A DNA stretch of 64,000 nucleotides from Cytobacillus suaedae (GTDB lineage: Bacteria; Bacillota; Bacilli; Bacillales; Bacillaceae_L), in NCBI GenBank assembly GCA_014960805.1, contig CP063163.1, positions 2,994,001 through 3,058,000 of the forward strand. The letters run 5' to 3'. Shown here piece by piece: positions 45,967-53,984 of this stretch. The translations under genes were made by a program, and so were the position numbers. The notes below the pieces were generated by a model. It saw only the letters and a program-made list of their open reading frames with translations. It searched no databases and was not told where the DNA came from. Position 1 is the first letter of the stretch; each line of letters begins with the position of its first letter.

Positions 45967-46167
45967 ATGTCAAAGGTACAAATTAAAGTAAACGATAATG
46001 GGTCTCTTCGTGTTACTGGGGATGTTGAATTAGTTGACGGAGAAGGAAACGTTATTGAAACAAAACAAGCCTTTTCACTCTGTAGATGTGGGCTTTCCTC
46101 AAAAATGCCATTTTGTGATGCAAGTCATAAAGGAAAATTCGAATCTGTTGTTCGTGCAGGAGAATAA
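45967..46167 (+). CDS. CDGSH iron-sulfur domain protein
   Basis: The 66-residue protein carries a C-X-C-X2-S-X3-P-X-C-D-X-S-H motif: FSLCRCGLSSKMPFCDASHK. The three cysteines and one histidine would hold a [2Fe-2S] cluster in the mitoNEET manner. The glycine of CDGSH is alanine here. The first part (SKVQIKVNDNGSLRVTGDVE) is typical of the bacterial short form. GAAGGAGG precedes the ATG. It is divergent from yqkB, another iron-sulfur-related gene. The function is electron transfer or cluster storage (inference). Confidence 0.88.
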   Translation: MSKVQIKVNDNGSLRVTGDVELVDGEGNVIETKQAFSLCRCGLSSKMPFCDASHKGKFESVVRAGE

Positions 46168-46172
46168 AATGC

Positions 46173-46300
46173 AAAAGCGCAAGCGCCTTGGTCAGCCCCG
46201 ACAAGCAAATGTTCTGTGATATAAAAAGTCCGCACTTCGATCTTTTATGGCACAGGTTATTTGACCTCGAGGGGCTAGGCGCTGTAGCTGGACGTAGTAA
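46173..46300 (+). repeat. Family-2 inverted-repeat element, copy 2
   Basis: It shares AAAAGCGCAAGCGCCTTG, TCAGCCCCGACAAGCAAATG and GGGGCTAGGCGCTG with copy 1 at 25951-26080. The inner stem is less perfect here, with several unpaired changes (GTGATATAAAAAGTC against GATCTTTTATGGCAC). It starts six bases after the CDGSH gene stop codon. Confidence 0.85.
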
Positions 46301-46353
46301 AATTTATGGTCTTATACACAATGTTAGACTTTATAATTTCCTAAACCACATGA

Positions 46354-46386
46354 AAAAACATCCAGCCTCATTGGTTGGATGTTTTT
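46354..46386 (-). terminator. Terminator after yqjX
   Basis: AAAAACATCCA and TGGATGTTTTT form an 11-bp stem, with T residues on the minus strand, just after the yqjX stop. Confidence 0.82.
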
Positions 46387-46388
46387 CT

Positions 46389-46718
46389 TTACTGCCTTCT
46401 AGCGTCAATGACTTCCTCAATTGTAATATAGTGAGGCGTACCGAACTTATCAACAATATGAAGCTTCCGTGTGACTTGATCATAATGATGAACATGACCG
46501 ATTAGTAGTCGATGTTGTTTGTGCTCATAATACGTGATAAGTAACTCACTCCCCTCTTCTAGAGCGAGAAAAAGCACATCATTCATTTCTTCTAGCCGTT
46601 GTTCATCGAGCTCTGGTTTTACCATATGTGTGTCTTCTTCGGTCCAATCTCTTAGCATTTTAACGTGCTCCGGAAGCATCATTGCTGTCCATTTAATGGT
46701 TCCACGATCTCTAATCAT
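46389..46718 (-). CDS. yqjX: YolD-like family protein YqjX
   Basis: The 109-residue protein has the YolD-like sequence: MIRDRGTIKWTAMMLPEHVK near the start, then LLITYYEHKQHRLLIGHVHH with KLHIVDKFGTPHYITIEEVI. YolD-like proteins are usually encoded next to Y-family polymerases, and here it follows yqjW by 29 bp. In B. subtilis yqjW-yqjX is LexA-controlled. The function is not established. Confidence 0.86.
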   Translation of the reverse strand: MIRDRGTIKWTAMMLPEHVKMLRDWTEEDTHMVKPELDEQRLEEMNDVLFLALEEGSELLITYYEHKQHRLLIGHVHHYDQVTRKLHIVDKFGTPHYITIEEVIDARRQ

Positions 46719-46747
46719 TTCAAGCTTTCACTTCCTTTCAAACTACC

Positions 46748-48010
46748 CTAGTTAGCCTTATGTCCACCAACAAGCTTGCTACGATGTCTTGCAGTTCCCG
46801 CTTTCGTATAGGAAACAGCCCGTAAAATCGCATCTGAGCCATATTTATTCCGAATGGAGTCCATCACATAACCAACCTCACGCTGCTTTACACGATTTGT
46901 ATAAAATAAATCAAGCTGCATTTCGTAATCATCTTCTAAATTAGAAATGGAAACGGAAATCTGACGGACTGTTTTTTGTGTATAATGCTTATCAAAGAGC
47001 TCTACACAAACCTTGTAAATTTCCATTGTCAGGTTAGTCGGAGTATCAATGGTTTTTGAGCGATGAAAGCCCCCTCCAAATTCATCCTTGCTGTACCCAA
47101 TACCTAAGCTAATGGTCCTTCCTACCTTTTTATGCGACCTGGCCCTTTTCGCAACATCCTCGCATATTTCGAGCAGAACATGCTTTACTTCTTTTGGATC
47201 TGGATAATCCCTTAACAAAATTTGACTTTTCCCAAAGCTAATTTGCCCTTTCACAATTGGCGCTCCTAGCTCTGAAAGGTCGATTCCCCAAGCATGATAG
47301 TATAGCTGATTTCCCATGACTCCGAACTTTTTTTCTAGTAGTTCCAACGGATAATTCGCAAGCTGACCGACTGTAAAAATGCCCATTCGATTTAAAGTTT
47401 TCTCAACCCTACTGCCAATCCCCCACATTTTGCTTAGTGGCGAAAGTGGCCAAAGCTTTTGCTCAATATCCTCATAGGTCCATTCGGCAACTCCTTTTTT
47501 CTTTGCTTCTAAGTCGAGGCAAAGCTTTGCCATAAGCATATTGGGACCAATCCCAATCGCACAGGGCAGGTGGTATTCGTGAGCAATATCAGCTTTGATT
47601 TTTTCAGCAATGGTTGTTGCATCTCCCCATAGCTTCTCGACTCCGTCCACTTTGATAAAGCTTTCATCGACACTGTAGGTGTGGATTGCATCCTTTGGTA
47701 CATAGCGGTTAAACAATCTTGTAATTTCCGTGGAAATTCTAAGGTACGTAGCCATCTTTGGATTAACAATTCGAATTCGTGGATCCTTCGGGATTTCGAA
47801 AAGCCGAGAACCAGTTTTAATTCCAAATTCTTGCTTCATCCGAGGTGATGCCGCTAGAACAATACTCCCTTGTCGTTCTGTATCACCGACAACAGCAAGG
47901 TAACACTCTAATGGGTCAAGCCCTAACAGCACGGCTGCACAGCTTGCATAAAAGCTCTTCATATCAACACATAATATTTTATTCTTTGGCATTTGACTGT
48001 AATCGACCAT
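46748..48010 (-). CDS. yqjW: Y-family DNA polymerase (YqjW, PolY2/UmuC-like)
   Basis: The 420-residue translesion polymerase has catalytic acidic residues at D16 (ILCVDMKSFYASC) and D115/E116 (YSVDESFIKVD). A steric region (SIVLAASPRMKQEFGIKTGS), helix-hairpin-helix (MWGIGSRVEKTLNRMGI) and little-finger domain follow. The ATG has GGGAGGG upstream. Two LexA-like boxes overlap a good promoter just upstream, indicating SOS induction. It probably acts in damage-induced mutagenesis. Confidence 0.92.
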   Translation of the reverse strand: MVDYSQMPKNKILCVDMKSFYASCAAVLLGLDPLECYLAVVGDTERQGSIVLAASPRMKQEFGIKTGSRLFEIPKDPRIRIVNPKMATYLRISTEITRLFNRYVPKDAIHTYSVDESFIKVDGVEKLWGDATTIAEKIKADIAHEYHLPCAIGIGPNMLMAKLCLDLEAKKKGVAEWTYEDIEQKLWPLSPLSKMWGIGSRVEKTLNRMGIFTVGQLANYPLELLEKKFGVMGNQLYYHAWGIDLSELGAPIVKGQISFGKSQILLRDYPDPKEVKHVLLEICEDVAKRARSHKKVGRTISLGIGYSKDEFGGGFHRSKTIDTPTNLTMEIYKVCVELFDKHYTQKTVRQISVSISNLEDDYEMQLDLFYTNRVKQREVGYVMDSIRNKYGSDAILRAVSYTKAGTARHRSKLVGGHKAN

Positions 48011-48032
48011 TCTTCACCCTCCCTCAAAACAA

Positions 48033-48089
48033 GAATGTATGTTCTCATATTATATTCTATATCATAAGGGAATATACGTTCGTTTTCAA
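48033..48089 (-). promoter_or_regulatory. SOS promoter with two LexA (DinR) boxes for yqjW-yqjX
   Basis: On the minus strand TTGAAA (48084-48089) and TATGAT (48061-48066) are 17 bp apart. GAACGTATATTC (48070-48081) lies between them and GAACATACATTC (48033-48044) just downstream. Both match the Bacillus LexA pattern GAAC-N4-GTTC with one mismatch. Their positions would block polymerase binding and early elongation. Confidence 0.8.
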
Positions 48090-48161
48090 TGGGAATTTAA
48101 GACACATTTTTATCGTAAATATGGTAAGATAAGTGAACATGCGTGAAGGCAGAGGTGTAAA

Positions 48162-48356
48162 ATGGATAAAAAACTGATACATAAAATGATTCGGAACTGT
48201 TTTTATCAGTACAATCATGATTTAGACTCGATTCCTCTATCTTCGAGGGAATATGATGATCTTTACGATAAAATCTCGAAGGCAATCGAAGAAGATAAAA
48301 ATGCGGATTTGCATGATTTAATTAATGATGTTGTTTATGAATATTTGAGTAAGTAA
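48162..48356 (+). CDS. yqzH: YqzH-like protein
   Basis: The 64-residue protein (MDKKLIHKMIRNCFYQYNHD, YDDLYDKISKAIEEDKNADL, then HDLINDVVYEYLSK) fits the YqzH family of small acidic helical proteins. CAGAGGTG precedes the ATG. The place next to yqjW agrees with Bacillus. The function is unknown. Confidence 0.82.
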   Translation: MDKKLIHKMIRNCFYQYNHDLDSIPLSSREYDDLYDKISKAIEEDKNADLHDLINDVVYEYLSK

Positions 48357-48389
48357 AAAGCTCTCCTAGGCTGATAGGAGAGCTTTTTT
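48357..48389. terminator. Bidirectional terminator between yqzH and the anti-sigma gene
   Basis: AAAGCTCTCCTA and TAGGAGAGCTTT form a 12-bp perfect stem with a 6-nt loop, directly after the yqzH stop codon. Confidence 0.9.
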
Positions 48390-48390
48390 G

Positions 48391-49704
48391 TTATTTGATT
48401 TTAATACGAACAGATTCTGTAATGCGTGATGGATAGTCAACAATTGTAAAGGTGAGCGGATTTATGAAGTCTAAATTCTCCAAAACCAAACCTATTTGTT
48501 TACCATCTGGACTATCTGAACTAAATGAACTAGTACTTCTGTATACGTTACCTTCTTGATCTTTGTATTCTTGTGAAAGCAAGCCATAATTAAAGTTTTC
48601 ATCAGACGGGTGTGATGAATTAAGTAGAAATGCGAGGTCATGCCCACGTTTTTCTACTGAAGACAACATACCATCTTTAGGTGACTTTAACAGCCCATTC
48701 GTAGCTGTATCAACCACTACCTCAAGCTCATCTTTATCAAGTGCTCGAACTGAACTAAATTCAAGATAAAGCTCTTTAGGTTTTTTGAAATAATTACTTT
48801 GAAGGTAAATGATTCTCTCATTTTCACTCGGAAGTGATGCCGACACCCCATTAGAAATACCATCCCAACGCTCACCATTTTCATCTACAAGACGAAGGTC
48901 TTCTAGTGCAAAGATTTGTTTTGTATTTGCTTCATCGTATTTTAGATGAACTGCAACTCTAGTTGGTAGAATTGTCACCTTTTCGAAAGTAATCTTTTGA
49001 TTTTCAATTGAGACTGTTTCGTTTAGAATAATCTCATCCTTCATACCCTGGTACTTTGTTTGGTCAATTGTAAACGGAATTTCCCATGTAGAATCAAGAC
49101 CAAGACCAGCCAGCTTTACTGAAAGAATGAAAGAATCGGGAAAACTTTCTTCGAAATGGAAATCTAGTGTATCAGAGGCCGGCTCACCTTTACGAATATC
49201 TTGGATAGCACCATATGAAACACCTATTTTTTCAATAACCTTTCCATTTTCATCTTGCAGTTTGATTTTATCAGGGGAAAGAGATTTGATATTTCGATTA
49301 CTTTCTACAGTATAAAATAGCACCATCTTTTGTTCATCAACTATAGCTCCATTGATAGTTAAGTTAATTCCCTCGTGCTCTTGTGAAACATTAATCTCCT
49401 GATAAAAGTCATTTTCAATTGCTGACATAAGTCCCTTATCAAATCGAACTAATTCTACAATTTTCTCAAGCCCAGGAATGTTACTAATGTAGCCAGCAAA
49501 TGTAGGTGAAACACGAAGCGATGTCAGTATCAAAACAATAAACAAGCTAGCAGCTAAGCTTCCCCATTTCACACTAGAGAAACGCTTCTTCTTTTTCGCT
49601 CGATGAATTCCTTTTAAAATATGCTCATCAATTGATGCTGGGATTGGTATATCATCATAGTGTTGCTTTAGATTCTGTAATTGCTTTTCTTCTTTTTCAA
49701 ACAT
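48391..49704 (-). CDS. Membrane anti-sigma factor, DUF4179 domain
   Basis: The 437-residue protein has a cytoplasmic N-terminus of about 45 residues (MFEKEEKQLQNLKQHYDDIP) that would bind the sigma factor. One membrane helix (SLAASLFIVLILTSLRVSP) at about 48-68 precedes the DUF4179-type extracellular domain (FAGYISNIPGLEKIVELVRF, LTINGAIVDEQKMVLFYTVE) and a beta-rich C-terminal region. It overlaps the ECF sigma gene by 8 bp. The role as cognate anti-sigma factor follows from this arrangement and the architecture; the signal sensed is unknown. Confidence 0.85.
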   Translation of the reverse strand: MFEKEEKQLQNLKQHYDDIPIPASIDEHILKGIHRAKKKKRFSSVKWGSLAASLFIVLILTSLRVSPTFAGYISNIPGLEKIVELVRFDKGLMSAIENDFYQEINVSQEHEGINLTINGAIVDEQKMVLFYTVESNRNIKSLSPDKIKLQDENGKVIEKIGVSYGAIQDIRKGEPASDTLDFHFEESFPDSFILSVKLAGLGLDSTWEIPFTIDQTKYQGMKDEIILNETVSIENQKITFEKVTILPTRVAVHLKYDEANTKQIFALEDLRLVDENGERWDGISNGVSASLPSENERIIYLQSNYFKKPKELYLEFSSVRALDKDELEVVVDTATNGLLKSPKDGMLSSVEKRGHDLAFLLNSSHPSDENFNYGLLSQEYKDQEGNVYRSTSSFSSDSPDGKQIGLVLENLDFINPLTFTIVDYPSRITESVRIKIK

Positions 49705-50215
49705 GCTTCATCCCACCTTTGGATTCAATTTGATCACGAAGTTTTTTCAAGGCCTTACTCAGCCAGGTTTTTACCGTTCCCTCTGGACAATCGAGAATTT
49801 CTGCAATGTCTTTTACCTTTAAATCCTGAAAATATTTAAGGGTAATCACTTCTTTGGATTTCTCATCTAGGGACTCAATCGCTTCTTCTAGTTCAAAGCG
49901 CTCTGTGTTTTCCACATAAGGAACTTCAAGCTCTACGGAAGTAAGCGTTTCCCGCTTCTTTTTTCGAATCTGGTCATTACAGTAGTTAATCATGATTCGA
50001 ATAAGCCAGGTTGAGAAAAAACTGTCATCTTTAAGCTTCGGCAAAGCTTTATAAGCTCGAAATGTAACTTCTTGAATGGCTTCTAATGAATCTTGTTCAC
50101 TTTTCAAATAGGAATATGCAATTCTATATAACTGCTCTTTATGGGCTGAAATAAGAGAATAAAAGGCATGTTCATCTCCTTGTTTCGCCCTCTTAATTAG
50201 TACTTGAGCGCACAT
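49697..50215 (-). CDS. ECF-type RNA polymerase sigma factor
   Basis: The 172-residue protein has sigma region 2 (YSLISAHKEQLYRIAYSYLK, FFSTWLIRIMINYCNDQIRK) and region 4 (EVITLKYFQDLKVKDIAEIL, CPEGTVKTWLSKALKKLRDQ). I start at ATG 50215 (MCAQVLIKRAKQGDEHAFYS) after GGGAGAGG. It resembles the SigV/SigW-type ECF factors of Bacillus, but I cannot assign a specific name. The downstream DUF4179 gene overlaps it. An AAACC/AGTCTAA promoter upstream suggests autoregulation. Confidence 0.88.
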   Translation of the reverse strand: MCAQVLIKRAKQGDEHAFYSLISAHKEQLYRIAYSYLKSEQDSLEAIQEVTFRAYKALPKLKDDSFFSTWLIRIMINYCNDQIRKKKRETLTSVELEVPYVENTERFELEEAIESLDEKSKEVITLKYFQDLKVKDIAEILDCPEGTVKTWLSKALKKLRDQIESKGGMKHV

Positions 50216-50269
50216 TTTATGATCCTCTCCCTTGGTTGGTTCGCAAGTCGTATTTCCTTCTGTCGTCAA

Positions 50270-50297
50270 TTAGACTATATAACAAGTAAAAAGGTTT
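50270..50297 (-). promoter_or_regulatory. ECF-type autoregulatory promoter
   Basis: On the minus strand AAACC (50293-50297) and AGTCTAA (50270-50276) are 16 bp apart, resembling the Bacillus ECF pattern TGAAAC and CGTCTAA. The start codon of the ECF sigma gene is 55 bp downstream. Confidence 0.6.
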
Positions 50298-50382
50298 TAG
50301 TTGTTTTAAAAATTTTTCAGTAAAAAAAAGCCACCTAATTGGTGACCTTTGATAAGGATTCGAATGAATCCGCTCCATATGC

Positions 50383-50559
50383 GGACTCAGATTCCGTTAA
50401 TTAAGACAATATGGTCTTTTTCAATGGGTTCGAGGACTCAAATTCCGTTATTCACTTGAGACTCTATGTATTTTAAGCCTTTTAGCCCAAATAGCGGAAT
50501 CTGAGTCCGATTTCACCCCAAAAAGTAGCCATTTTTAATAAATAACGGAGCCTGAGTCC
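50383..50559. repeat. Four copies of a 19-20-bp motif (CGGAATCTGAGTCC type)
   Basis: The motif GGACTCAGATTCCGTTA occurs at 50383-50399 and with one change at 50434-50450. Its reverse complement (AATAGCGGAATCTGAGTCC) appears at 50490-50508 and as AATAACGGAGCCTGAGTCC at 50541-50559. The four copies lie in the 368-bp gap between the ECF sigma start and yqjQ. They form two opposed pairs about 50 bp apart, which can fold as large stem-loops. Confidence 0.75.
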
Positions 50560-50583
50560 ACTTAAACCCAGCCAGTTCTAAAA

Positions 50584-51375
50584 CTACTTCTTAAAGATAG
50601 CTTTTTTCCCAATTCTCTCAAACATCGTTGGGAATAACTGATAGAGAATACTTCCCATGTTCATCCAGCCCGGAAGGTTAAGTTCTCGTTTTGGAACAAG
50701 CATTGTATTAACTACTTTGCGCGCGACAAAGTCGGGGTCGAGCATGAACTTTTCAACGTTTTTAACATACTTTCCTGTTTCATCTGCAATTTCAAAGAAT
50801 CTAGTTTTAATTGGACCTGGATTGACAGCAGTTACAAAAACATTCGAGTTTGCAAGTTCAAGTCTCAGACCATTTGTGAAGCCAAGCACAGCATGTTTAG
50901 TGGCAGAATAGACGCTGGACTTTGGTGTAGAAATTTTTCCTGCCTGGGATGCAATGTTAATAATATGACCTGTACTTCTCTCAATCATATGTGGTAGTAC
51001 CATCTTGGTGCAAGCAACAAGCCCAAGTACATTCACATCAAACATCGATTCAATTTTCGTAAGGTCAGTATCAATAACATTTTCAAAAATACCAAACCCT
51101 GCATTGTTGACTAGAACATCTACTTTCTTATGGTCAAGAAGAATTTGATTAAATACTGTTTTAATAGCAACTGTATTACTAACATCAAGCTCATAATACG
51201 CACAAGGAACGTTATAACGCTGCTTAATAATAGAAGCAATTTCTTCTAATGCTTTATAACTCCGTGCTAAAAGAATAGGGGTAGCACCTTGCTCAGCAGC
51301 TAAGTATGCAATCCCTTCACCAATTCCGGAAGAAGCCCCTGTTATGACAACGATTTTACCGTTTAATCGACCCAT
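50584..51375 (-). CDS. yqjQ: Short-chain dehydrogenase/reductase YqjQ
   Basis: The 263-residue SDR has the nucleotide-binding GXXXGXG in VVITGASSGIGEGIAYLA, the NAG motif VLVNNAGFGIF, and the catalytic Ser-Tyr-Lys in INIASQAGKISTPKSSVYSA plus TKHAVL. The fold is a single Rossmann domain. It lies with yqjP and proI (yqjO) in the B. subtilis order, which supports the name. The substrate is unknown. GAGGTGATTTA precedes the ATG. Confidence 0.9.
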   Translation of the reverse strand: MGRLNGKIVVITGASSGIGEGIAYLAAEQGATPILLARSYKALEEIASIIKQRYNVPCAYYELDVSNTVAIKTVFNQILLDHKKVDVLVNNAGFGIFENVIDTDLTKIESMFDVNVLGLVACTKMVLPHMIERSTGHIINIASQAGKISTPKSSVYSATKHAVLGFTNGLRLELANSNVFVTAVNPGPIKTRFFEIADETGKYVKNVEKFMLDPDFVARKVVNTMLVPKRELNLPGWMNMGSILYQLFPTMFERIGKKAIFKK

Positions 51376-51393
51376 TAAATCACCTCAAAGAAA

Positions 51394-52365
51394 TTAAGAC
51401 TTTGCATGGTATACGAAATACTCTTTTGTCTTATCAATTACAATTTCACCTAATTCTTCAAGGAAGTCAAGTTGTCCAATCGTTTCAGACATAGTAAGCA
51501 TGAGTTCTTTTTTGTAAACCGAGGGAAATAATTGCTGACAGGTTTCAAATGCAGTCATTGGTTTTACCCGCAGCATTTCAAGAACACTGAATGCCCGTTC
51601 CTCTTGTCTTCGTAGTCTCTTGTGAATTAACGAATGTAAATCAGTAATATCGTCGCCATGTCCTGTAAAAATGCGTGAAATATCGTAATCTAATAGTTTC
51701 TTTAGCGTTTTATTATACTGAACCTGCGGCTTTGCCCTTTCAATCTCATTGTGCTGAGGTGGTTCTAGTAGTGGATTAGGTGAAATGTGAGCTAAAATAG
51801 CATCTCCACCGATAACAAGACCATCACTTTCACGATATAGTACGATATGGCTCCTAGCATGGCCAGGAGTATAAATAACACGCCAATCTGGTAGGCCTGC
51901 TATTCTATCTCCCTCAGTAACAGTACTAGTAAGTGAACGGTGACACGAGAAACGGAGTGGACTTTCTGCTTTTCTTAATAGATTCAAAAATACTGGATCA
52001 ATACCAGACTTTGTAAATAAGTCAGTAAAAAATGCTGTATGTCTTTCAAAAAATTCAGGGTCTTTACTAATCCAGGAGTCATTAAGCGGATGACCGATTA
52101 CAGGAAGGTCAGCTGGAAAAAAATCGAGCATACCAACATGGTCTGGATGATGGTGAGTAAGTAAAACTTGTTCAATATCTGTTGTCTTAAGTCCAATAGC
52201 CTCTAGTTGTTCCTGAAAGCTGTTCCAAGCTTCCTCTGTCTTCACACCAGCATCAACAAGAGTAAGCACATCTCCTTTAATCAAATAAAGATTTACGTCG
52301 CCAACTGGAAATGGGGTAGGAACCGTAAATTTAATGACCTCTTTTGTATCAATTTGTTGGTCCAT
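51394..52365 (-). CDS. yqjP: Metallo-beta-lactamase-fold hydrolase YqjP
   Basis: The 323-residue protein has the zinc motif LLTHHHPDHVGMLDF (HXHXDH type) near residue 76 and GHARSHIVLY, DAILAHISPN and FTGHGDDITDLHSL that supply further metal ligands. It starts at ATG 52365 (MDQQIDTKEVIKFTVPTPFP) with GAGGGAGAT upstream. Its C-terminal winged-helix-like region (PMTAFETCQQLFPSVYKKEL) is typical of this subgroup. The substrate is unknown. It is divergent from the proI T-box. Confidence 0.9.
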   Translation of the reverse strand: MDQQIDTKEVIKFTVPTPFPVGDVNLYLIKGDVLTLVDAGVKTEEAWNSFQEQLEAIGLKTTDIEQVLLTHHHPDHVGMLDFFPADLPVIGHPLNDSWISKDPEFFERHTAFFTDLFTKSGIDPVFLNLLRKAESPLRFSCHRSLTSTVTEGDRIAGLPDWRVIYTPGHARSHIVLYRESDGLVIGGDAILAHISPNPLLEPPQHNEIERAKPQVQYNKTLKKLLDYDISRIFTGHGDDITDLHSLIHKRLRRQEERAFSVLEMLRVKPMTAFETCQQLFPSVYKKELMLTMSETIGQLDFLEELGEIVIDKTKEYFVYHAKS

Positions 52366-52529
52366 ATATATCTCCCTCATATTATATTTGTATAAAAAAC
52401 AATCTAGTAAGAAATATTATAATCCTATTTAAATTAATAACTAAATATTAGTTTACCGTTTATTACTTATTTTGTCATTATATTCAAATAACTTATCTCA
52501 CAGACTATTTTTTCTTTTAAAAATCACAC

Positions 52530-52559
52530 TTGACACAAAGGGCTGTACCGTTGCATAAT
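52530..52559 (+). promoter_or_regulatory. Sigma-A promoter for the proI T-box leader
   Basis: TTGACA (52530-52535) and CATAAT (52554-52559) are 18 bp apart. Transcription would start at about 52566, at the beginning of the T-box. Confidence 0.65.
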
Positions 52560-52565
52560 GACTAA

Positions 52566-52823
52566 CAAATTATATTGATTGCGCGAAGAACAGGATTAGT
52601 AAATTAAGTATGGCGAGAAGAGAGTGAAATCCACCGGCTGAAAGATTTCATGGCCCACTACTTAGTTGAACCTACCTAGGAGCTGTTAGGAAAACCTAAC
52701 CGTCCCCCACGATACGGGTAGATAAAGAGGGTATTTGAATTTAATTAAATATCAACTAAGGTGGTACCGCGGAAAATAAGATCTGTTCCGTCCTTTTATT
52801 AGGATGAGCAGGTCTTTTTTATT
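52566..52823 (+). ncRNA. T-box riboswitch, proline type
   Basis: The leader holds a large Stem I, the AG-rich bulge (GAGAAGAGAGTGAAATCC), and a specifier loop ending GTTGAACCTACC. The codon CCT at 52671-52673, followed by A, reads proline. The T-box sequence AAGGTGGTACCGCGG is at 52758-52772. A terminator follows (AGATCTGTTCCGTCCT with AGGATGAGCAGGTCT, then T residues, up to about 52820). Uncharged tRNA-Pro would favour read-through into proI. Which codon is the specifier is my reading of the fold. Confidence 0.9.
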
Positions 52824-52852
52824 TTTAAATTTAAAATTTGGAGGGATGTAAA

Positions 52853-53674
52853 GTGAATTACAAACAACGAATTTCGTTTGTCGGTGCTGGTTCAATGACT
52901 GAGGCACTTATGTCAGGCATGTTACAGGAGGGACTTTTTGCACCGGGGCAAATCACTGTTACTAATCACTCCGACCAAGAAAGACTTATGTTTTTAAATG
53001 AACGTTACAACGTATGTACAACCTATGATATGAAGGGGTTAATTGAACAAGCAACAATTATTATTCTAGCCATTAAACCTAAGGACGTTACAGATGGAGT
53101 AAAAAGAATTGCACAATATATTAATGAGAATCACTTAGTTATTTCAGTATTAGCAGGGATCTCAACAAATAAAATCACCTCGCTTATTGGAAAAAATGTA
53201 GCTGTTATTCGTGCCATGCCAAATACTTCAGCAACCATAGGTAAGTCCGCAACAGCTCTTTCAAAAGGAGAATTTGCTGAAGACGAACATCTAGAAATTG
53301 CGAAAACACTTTTTGAAACAGTTGGAATTGTTACGACTGTTGAAGAACAAGATTTGCATGCCGTAACAGGATTATCTGGGAGTGGTCCTGCTTATGTCTA
53401 CTATCTTGTCGAGGCAATGGAAAGGGCCGCCTCTGAGGTTGGTTTAGATCAGGCAGTTGCGAAAGACTTAATTTTGCAGACCATTATCGGAGCAGCAGAA
53501 ATGCTTAAATCCTCAAGTAAACAGCCTTCTACTTTACGAAAAGAGGTCACCAGCCCAGGTGGTACAACCGAAGCTGGTATAAAAGTACTTGAGGAATTTA
53601 ACTACCAGGATGCAATGGTTTCTTGTATTAAACGTGCAACGGCAAGGTCGACAGAGCTAGGTTCATCGCTATAG
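52853..53674 (+). CDS. proI: Pyrroline-5-carboxylate reductase
   Basis: The enzyme reduces pyrroline-5-carboxylate to proline with NADPH. The 273-residue protein starts at GTG 52853 (MNYKQRISFVGAGSMTEALM) with GGAGGG upstream. Signatures are VGAGSMTEALMSGM, VIRAMPNTSATIGKSATALS, LSGSGPAYVYYLVEAM, and VTSPGGTTEAGIKVLEE. It matches ProI (YqjO) in B. subtilis and is under a proline T-box, fitting a biosynthetic role. Confidence 0.94.
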   Translation: MNYKQRISFVGAGSMTEALMSGMLQEGLFAPGQITVTNHSDQERLMFLNERYNVCTTYDMKGLIEQATIIILAIKPKDVTDGVKRIAQYINENHLVISVLAGISTNKITSLIGKNVAVIRAMPNTSATIGKSATALSKGEFAEDEHLEIAKTLFETVGIVTTVEEQDLHAVTGLSGSGPAYVYYLVEAMERAASEVGLDQAVAKDLILQTIIGAAEMLKSSSKQPSTLRKEVTSPGGTTEAGIKVLEEFNYQDAMVSCIKRATARSTELGSSL

Positions 53675-53691
53675 TCTAAGTAAAGGTAGTT

Positions 53692-53711
53692 ATGGTTTAA
53701 CTACCTTTTTC
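53692..53711 (+). terminator. Terminator after proI
   Basis: AAAGGTAGTT and AACTACCTTT form a stem followed by T residues about 18 bp after the proI stop. Confidence 0.8.
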
Positions 53712-53720
53712 TATTTTGAT

Positions 53721-53885
53721 CAATAAATCATTTTATCGGCAATTTTTCCAGACCTCTCCACTTTTTTGAGTCGATAAATCATTTTATCGGCCTACGTTTC
53801 CAGACCTCTCCACTTTATTAGGTCGATAAATCATTTTATCGACCTATGTTTCCGGACTTCACCACTCTTTTAGGTCGATAAACTA
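53721..53885 (+). repeat. 52-bp tandem repeat, about 3.3 units
   Basis: Units begin at about 53721, 53772, 53824 and (partial) 53876, spaced 51, 52 and 52 bp. Each has CGATAAATCATTTTATCG, a hairpin with a 7-bp stem that extends to 10 bp (GGTCGATAAA/TTTATCGACC) in the third unit, followed by TTTCCAGACCTCTCCACTTT. They lie between proI and the glycosyltransferase gene. Confidence 0.88.
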
Positions 53886-53984
53886 AACATACTTTTTGCA
53901 ATACGTTGGAAAAGTAATAATACTAGCCACTATGATATGATTTGGATTACGATAGACATCGGAAACTCAGAAGGAAGGTTAAAC

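Noticed and set aside
50383-50559. CRISPR-like reading of the spaced 19-20-bp motifs
   Set aside because: The copies are in mixed orientation and only four in number, with no cas genes anywhere in the window.
53721-53885. CRISPR array reading of the 52-bp tandem repeat
   Set aside because: The spacers between the palindromes are nearly identical, so it is a plain tandem repeat.
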